Position numbers and translations under genes: made by a program. Below, piece by piece: positions 60,549-64,000 of a stretch of DNA of 64,000 nucleotides (the stretch's first letter is position 1; each line of letters opens with the position of its first letter). Origin of the DNA: Verrucomicrobiota bacterium (lineage in GTDB: Bacteria > Verrucomicrobiota > Verrucomicrobiia > Verrucomicrobiales > Akkermansiaceae); contig JAGWXY010000001.1 in NCBI GenBank assembly GCA_018969605.1, positions 34,174 to 98,173 of the forward strand. The letters run 5' to 3'. The notes under the pieces are model-generated. The model was given only the letters and a program-made list of their open reading frames with translations. It was not told where the DNA came from and ran no database searches.

Positions 60549-61994
60549 TCAGTCGGTGAGGTTTTCCATCTTGTTGATGCCATAGGCCTTGGCGATGCGT
60601 GCCTCGGCTTCGGCGATTTTGGCGGCGGGGATCACCACCGGCCTGTCGGCACCGAAGAGCTCGATCACATGGAACTCGGGCGCTTTTTCCGGATGAAGGA
60701 GATCGTATGCGTGTTTCAAATCGTTGACTTCGACGCCGTTGATTTTGTCCACTGCGAAGCCGGAGAAATCACCCAGGTGACTGGTGATCGGATCGCTTTC
60801 GACGCGGGTAAGAATTACCACATCGCGATGTTTATGAAACAGTCCCTTCGGCATGTAGTCGGTGTAGAGTCGGCGTACCGTCACATCGTCAAATTTTGCC
60901 GAAGCGAAAAGGTTCGTGTCGAGTGGTTGGAAGACGAGACCACCAAAGACGATGTATCTTGGATTTTTTTCGTATTCGATCGCATACATGCGCGACGCCG
61001 GCACTGTCTTGAGAGAAATTTCCACATCGTTCCATGCTCCCTCGCGCAGGAAGCGGACCTTGACCTTGTCGCCTGAGAATTTGCGTTCGGAGATTTCGTT
61101 GAGGTTCACTGTTTCGCCATCGATTTTGACCATGCCGGCGCTGTCGACCTTGTAGCCATCGAGTTCGGTGACCACATCGCCGGGTTGGAGAAATCCGTCG
61201 CTGGCGCTGGTCGCGATCACGCGGGTGACCAGCACGCCGATGCCGTCATCGGGCAAGCCAAGCGCCGATCGCATGGCCGGGTTGTGAAGCGGAAATTCCG
61301 AAAAACCGAGGTCGACATAGTGGTCGTATTTTCCGTCCTCGATGTCCTTGAGAAAGCGTTTGATGACTGGAGTGGGGATGATGTAGCCGGTGTTGTCGGC
61401 CTGGCGCAGTCCTTGGAAGGCGACGCCGATGACCTTGTCTCCTTGGATCACGGGGCCACCGGAGTTGCCGGGGTTGATGGCGGCATCGATCTGGATCGCG
61501 AGGTGCGAATCGGCGCGGGTGTGCGAGTAGGTTTGGAAGTCGATGCGCGAGACCACGCCGCGGGTGACCGAGATGCGATCGCCGCCGATCGGGTAGCCGA
61601 TCACGCGGACCTCTGATTCGAGGCTTGGCACGTCGCCGAATGCGAATGTGGGAAATGATTCGAAGTCCTTGAAGTTTTCGACAGAGAGCAGGGCGAGATC
61701 GCAATCGTGTGCGATGTGTTCGACCTTGGCTGGGTATTTCACCGGACTGCCGTGCACGGTGATGAGCACGCGGCGGGCGTTGGAGACCACATGGGCGTTC
61801 GTGAGGATGCGGTTTTTGCCGATGATGAAACCGGTGCCGATGCCGCCACCGAATCGGCCGGAGTTCCATGGGGTTTGGTAGTCGGGCACCTGGGTCGAGA
61901 CCTCGATGCGCAGAACCGAGCGGTAGACATCGGACGGAGCTGCAAAAACGGCGTTTGCCAGCAGGGCGAAAAGTGCGAGGTGAATCAATCGCAT
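60549..61994 (-). CDS. Secreted trypsin-like serine protease with PDZ domain
   Basis: The 481-residue protein has a signal (MRLIHLALFALLANAVFA), a chymotrypsin-fold domain (about 20-210) with His68 in TNAHVV, Asp99 in HDCDLALL and Ser178 in NPGNSGGPV, and a PDZ domain (GVLVTRVIATSASDGFLQPGDVVTELDGY). A further C-terminal domain of about 200 residues is less clear. This is the Deg/HtrA-like plan and suggests periplasmic quality control, although it is not proven. ATG at 61992-61994 fits the signal; an upstream start gives a proline- and serine-rich extension. Confidence 0.9.
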   Translation of the reverse strand: MRLIHLALFALLANAVFAAPSDVYRSVLRIEVSTQVPDYQTPWNSGRFGGGIGTGFIIGKNRILTNAHVVSNARRVLITVHGSPVKYPAKVEHIAHDCDLALLSVENFKDFESFPTFAFGDVPSLESEVRVIGYPIGGDRISVTRGVVSRIDFQTYSHTRADSHLAIQIDAAINPGNSGGPVIQGDKVIGVAFQGLRQADNTGYIIPTPVIKRFLKDIEDGKYDHYVDLGFSEFPLHNPAMRSALGLPDDGIGVLVTRVIATSASDGFLQPGDVVTELDGYKVDSAGMVKIDGETVNLNEISERKFSGDKVKVRFLREGAWNDVEISLKTVPASRMYAIEYEKNPRYIVFGGLVFQPLDTNLFASAKFDDVTVRRLYTDYMPKGLFHKHRDVVILTRVESDPITSHLGDFSGFAVDKINGVEVNDLKHAYDLLHPEKAPEFHVIELFGADRPVVIPAAKIAEAEARIAKAYGINKMENLTD

Positions 61995-62109
61995 GGGAGT
62001 GCCCAAGGATAGGGCGAGCCGTGATTGTGGCAAAGGAAATTTGGGTTTTTGGTGGCTGGCGAAGGAATCGGCGCTTGTGGGTGCATGTTCGTGGCGATAC
62101 ACCCGCGGC

Positions 62110-62409
62110 ATGGAGCATCATGTTTATTTCTGGCTCAAGGATGGGCGGCAAAATGCGGCGGACTGCGCGGAATTCGAAAAGGCGCTGGCCGATCTTTTTG
62201 AAATGGATCTGGTGGCTGGTGGCCGCTGGGCCGTGCCTGCCAAGGTGGAGATCAGGCCGGTGGTCGACCAGTCGTGGGACTACGCGTTGAGCATGCAGTT
62301 TGCCTCGCTTGAGGATCACAATGAGTATCAGGCGCATCCGTCGCACAAGGCTTTCATCGAGGCTTACCGCGAGTGGTGGGCCAAGGTGCTGGTGACTGAT
62401 CTGGCTTGA
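62110..62409 (+). CDS. Stress-response A/B barrel (Dabb) domain protein
   Basis: The 99-residue protein begins MEHHVYFWLKDGRQNAADCAEFEKALADLFEM and ends QAHPSHKAFIEAYREWWAKVLVTDLA, the Dabb pattern (HxxFWLK and HPxHxxF). Dabb proteins form small dimeric barrels, often with heme or unknown small ligands. ATG at 62110 is chosen because upstream residues overlap the divergent protease gene and are not family-like. Confidence 0.88.
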   Translation: MEHHVYFWLKDGRQNAADCAEFEKALADLFEMDLVAGGRWAVPAKVEIRPVVDQSWDYALSMQFASLEDHNEYQAHPSHKAFIEAYREWWAKVLVTDLA

Positions 62410-62455
62410 GGTTAATGCCGGATTTTATCGGCTGGCAATGCCGTGATCGTGTGGG

Positions 62456-63877
62456 ATGCTGGAGGCGTCGACCGTGTCCGATCTTTTCTCCACTCCCGCT
62501 ACGACCGCCCGCAAGGGTGATGCTCCAGAGCCGCTTGCTTCGCGCATGCGGCCGCGGTCTTTGGATGAGGTGGCAGGGCAGCTTCACATTTTGGGCGAGG
62601 GGAAATTGCTGCGGCGTGCAATCGAATCGGATCGTTTCACCTCGCTGATTTTTTATGGTCCGCCCGGCACGGGAAAAACATCGCTGGCCGGTGTGATCGC
62701 GCGGACGACCGGTTCGCGATTTGAATCGCTCAATGGCGTTGAGTCGAATGTCGCCGAGATCCGGGCGAGGATTGATCAGGCCCGCACCTGGCGTGAGCTG
62801 AGGGGCGAGACGACGATTTTGTTCATTGATGAAATTCATCGTTTCAACAAAGCGCAGCAGGATGTGCTCTTGCCGCACATTGAGCGCGGGGTGGTGAGGT
62901 TCATTGGTGCGACGACGCACAATCCGTATTTTCATGTCAATTCGCCGCTCGTTTCGCGCTCGCAAGTTTTTCAACTCGAGCCGGTGCCGGTCGATGAGGT
63001 CGTGCGATTGTTGCAGCGGGCCTTGACGGATGAGGATCGAGGTTTTGGTGGGAAATTGGTCGAGGCAAGTGCCGAGGCCTTGGATCATCTTGCGGAGAAA
63101 TCCGATGGTGATGCGCGCAAGGCGCTGACCGCGCTTGAGTTGGCGGTGATGACCACGCCGGCGGATGAGGATGGCGTGATTCGGGTCACGCTTGGGGTCG
63201 CCGAAGAATCCATTCAGCGCAAGGCGGTGGTTTACGATGCCGATGGCGATGCGCATTACGACACGGCTTCGGCATTCATCAAATCGATTCGCGGTTCGGA
63301 CCCTGATGCCGCGCTTTATTGGCTCGCCAAGATGTTGCATGCCGGTGAGGACCCGAGATTCATTTCACGGAGGTTGGTGATTGCCGCATCGGAGGACATC
63401 GGGCTTGCGGATTCGAATGCCTTGCGGGTCGCCTTGGATGCGCATCATGCTTTGGAATTTGTCGGCTTGCCCGAGGGGCGGATTCCGCTGGCGCATGCCA
63501 CCGTGTATTTGGCGACGGCGCCGAAATCGAATACCGCATACGCGGCGTTGGGCAAGGCGATGGCCGACATCGAGCAAGGCCGAACTTTGGCGGTGCCGCC
63601 GCATTTGCGCACGGCGACGCGCAAGAAACTTGCGGCGGCTTCGGGTGAGAGCGAGTCCAAGCTGCAGTATTTTTACTCCCACGATTTCGAGGGCGCTTAT
63701 GTGCCGCAGTCGTATTTGCCGGAAGGCCGCGTTTATTACGAGGCCGGTGACCAGGGCATGGAGAAGCGTATCAGGGAGCGGCTTGATTACTGGCGTGCCT
63801 TAGCGAAGTCCGAGAATGGCGGCGGCGGTCACGAAGTAGATCAGCATGCCGGAGATGTCGACGGTCGAGGCCAGTGA
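62456..63877 (+). CDS. rarA: Replication-associated recombination protein RarA (MgsA)
   Basis: The 473-residue AAA+ protein has PLASRMRPRSLDEVAGQLHILGEGKLLRRAIE, Walker A GPPGTGKTS at 68-76 and FIDEIHRFNKAQQD. It forms a tetramer that acts on stalled replication forks. The last 20-30 residues (GGGGHEVDQHAGDVDGRGQ) are unlike the family and overlap the mgtE 3' end in antisense, so the true stop may be used but the tail is odd. ATG at 62456 or GTG nearby could start it. Confidence 0.93.
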   Translation: MLEASTVSDLFSTPATTARKGDAPEPLASRMRPRSLDEVAGQLHILGEGKLLRRAIESDRFTSLIFYGPPGTGKTSLAGVIARTTGSRFESLNGVESNVAEIRARIDQARTWRELRGETTILFIDEIHRFNKAQQDVLLPHIERGVVRFIGATTHNPYFHVNSPLVSRSQVFQLEPVPVDEVVRLLQRALTDEDRGFGGKLVEASAEALDHLAEKSDGDARKALTALELAVMTTPADEDGVIRVTLGVAEESIQRKAVVYDADGDAHYDTASAFIKSIRGSDPDAALYWLAKMLHAGEDPRFISRRLVIAASEDIGLADSNALRVALDAHHALEFVGLPEGRIPLAHATVYLATAPKSNTAYAALGKAMADIEQGRTLAVPPHLRTATRKKLAAASGESESKLQYFYSHDFEGAYVPQSYLPEGRVYYEAGDQGMEKRIRERLDYWRALAKSENGGGGHEVDQHAGDVDGRGQ

Positions 63878-64000
63878 CGGTGATGAAACGACGGCCGGGT
63901 CGAGTTTGATTGCGCGGGCACCGAGTGGCAGGAGCGCGCCGAGGACGGTGGCGGAGAGTACCTGCAGTGTGATGGCGGCGGCCACGGCAAGCGCGAGGTG
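63800..64000 (-). CDS. mgtE: Magnesium transporter MgtE, C-terminal part
   Basis: The minus-strand frame is open to the window edge and ends at a stop at 63800-63802. It reads ITLQVLSATVLGALLPLGARAIKLDPAVVSSPSLASTVDISGMLIYFVTAAAILGLR, the typical MgtE membrane C-terminus with the DPAVVSSP segment. MgtE is a gated Mg2+ channel. The N-terminal regulatory part is outside the window. The last 78 bases overlap the end of rarA in convergent orientation. Confidence 0.85.
   Translation of the reverse strand, partial: HLALAVAAAITLQVLSATVLGALLPLGARAIKLDPAVVSSPSLASTVDISGMLIYFVTAAAILGLR

Overview
This 64-kb window is a mostly housekeeping, chromosomal stretch of a Gram-negative bacterium, most likely a member of the Verrucomicrobiota. 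The evidence is the gene content (a BatA/B/D-MoxR aerotolerance-type operon, a type-B succinate dehydrogenase iron-sulfur protein, many small secreted or lipobox proteins), a LexA whose own promoter carries the TGTTC-N4-GAACA palindrome reported for Verrucomicrobia, and generally weak Shine-Dalgarno sequences. Genus cannot be decided from the sequence alone.

Layout. 1-3.6 kb: a partial secreted protein, then a compact minus-strand operon (tandem-FKBP isomerase, rhodanese lipoprotein, PpnP, DUF2459-like lipoprotein). 3.6-4.5 kb: a decayed insertion zone with a transposase remnant, eight copies of a 15-bp repeat and one copy of a dispersed repeat. 4.5-7.6 kb: lexA with its operator, a TPR protein, tRNA-Arg(CCG), tmRNA and a beta-carbonic anhydrase. 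7.7-14.4 kb: HrpA, a PIN-type toxin-antitoxin pair, a class V aminotransferase and DapA. 14.7-22.2 kb: a sugar-use region with a LacI regulator divergent from xylose isomerase and an AraC regulator divergent from a GH4 glycosidase; next to it lies a broken GH36 alpha-galactosidase fused to a second dispersed-repeat copy, then panD. 22.5-33.7 kb: an sdhB without visible sdhC/sdhA partners, SMC, DapF, ObgE, a degenerate NtrC-type regulator, an FN3 protein, rpsI and rplM. 33.8-45.7 kb: amidase, MBL-fold exonuclease-like protein, ThyA, a VapBC-type pair with a clear operator, YchF, N-formylglutamate amidohydrolase, an intact 208-bp MITE-like element, a coiled-coil/TPR/LysM envelope cluster, EF-P and the DNA polymerase III delta-prime subunit. 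45.7-53.5 kb: the Bat operon. 53.6-64 kb: CoaC, class II aldolase, AcpP, an L,D-transpeptidase-like protein, AccA, FolK, a trypsin-like PDZ protease, a Dabb protein, RarA and the 3' end of mgtE.

Several genes serve shared pathways: dapA and dapF (lysine/peptidoglycan), acpP and accA (fatty acids), panD and coaC (coenzyme A), folK and thyA (folate/dTMP), and lexA, rarA, smc and holB (genome maintenance). No phage, CRISPR array or large island is visible. The most unusual signals are the dispersed element family with about 33-bp imperfect terminal inverted repeats (39185-39392, with degraded relatives at 4155-4407 and 21238-21294), a scatter of short phrase-like repeats in intergenic spaces, and several proteins that keep a family fold while losing the family's catalytic residues.
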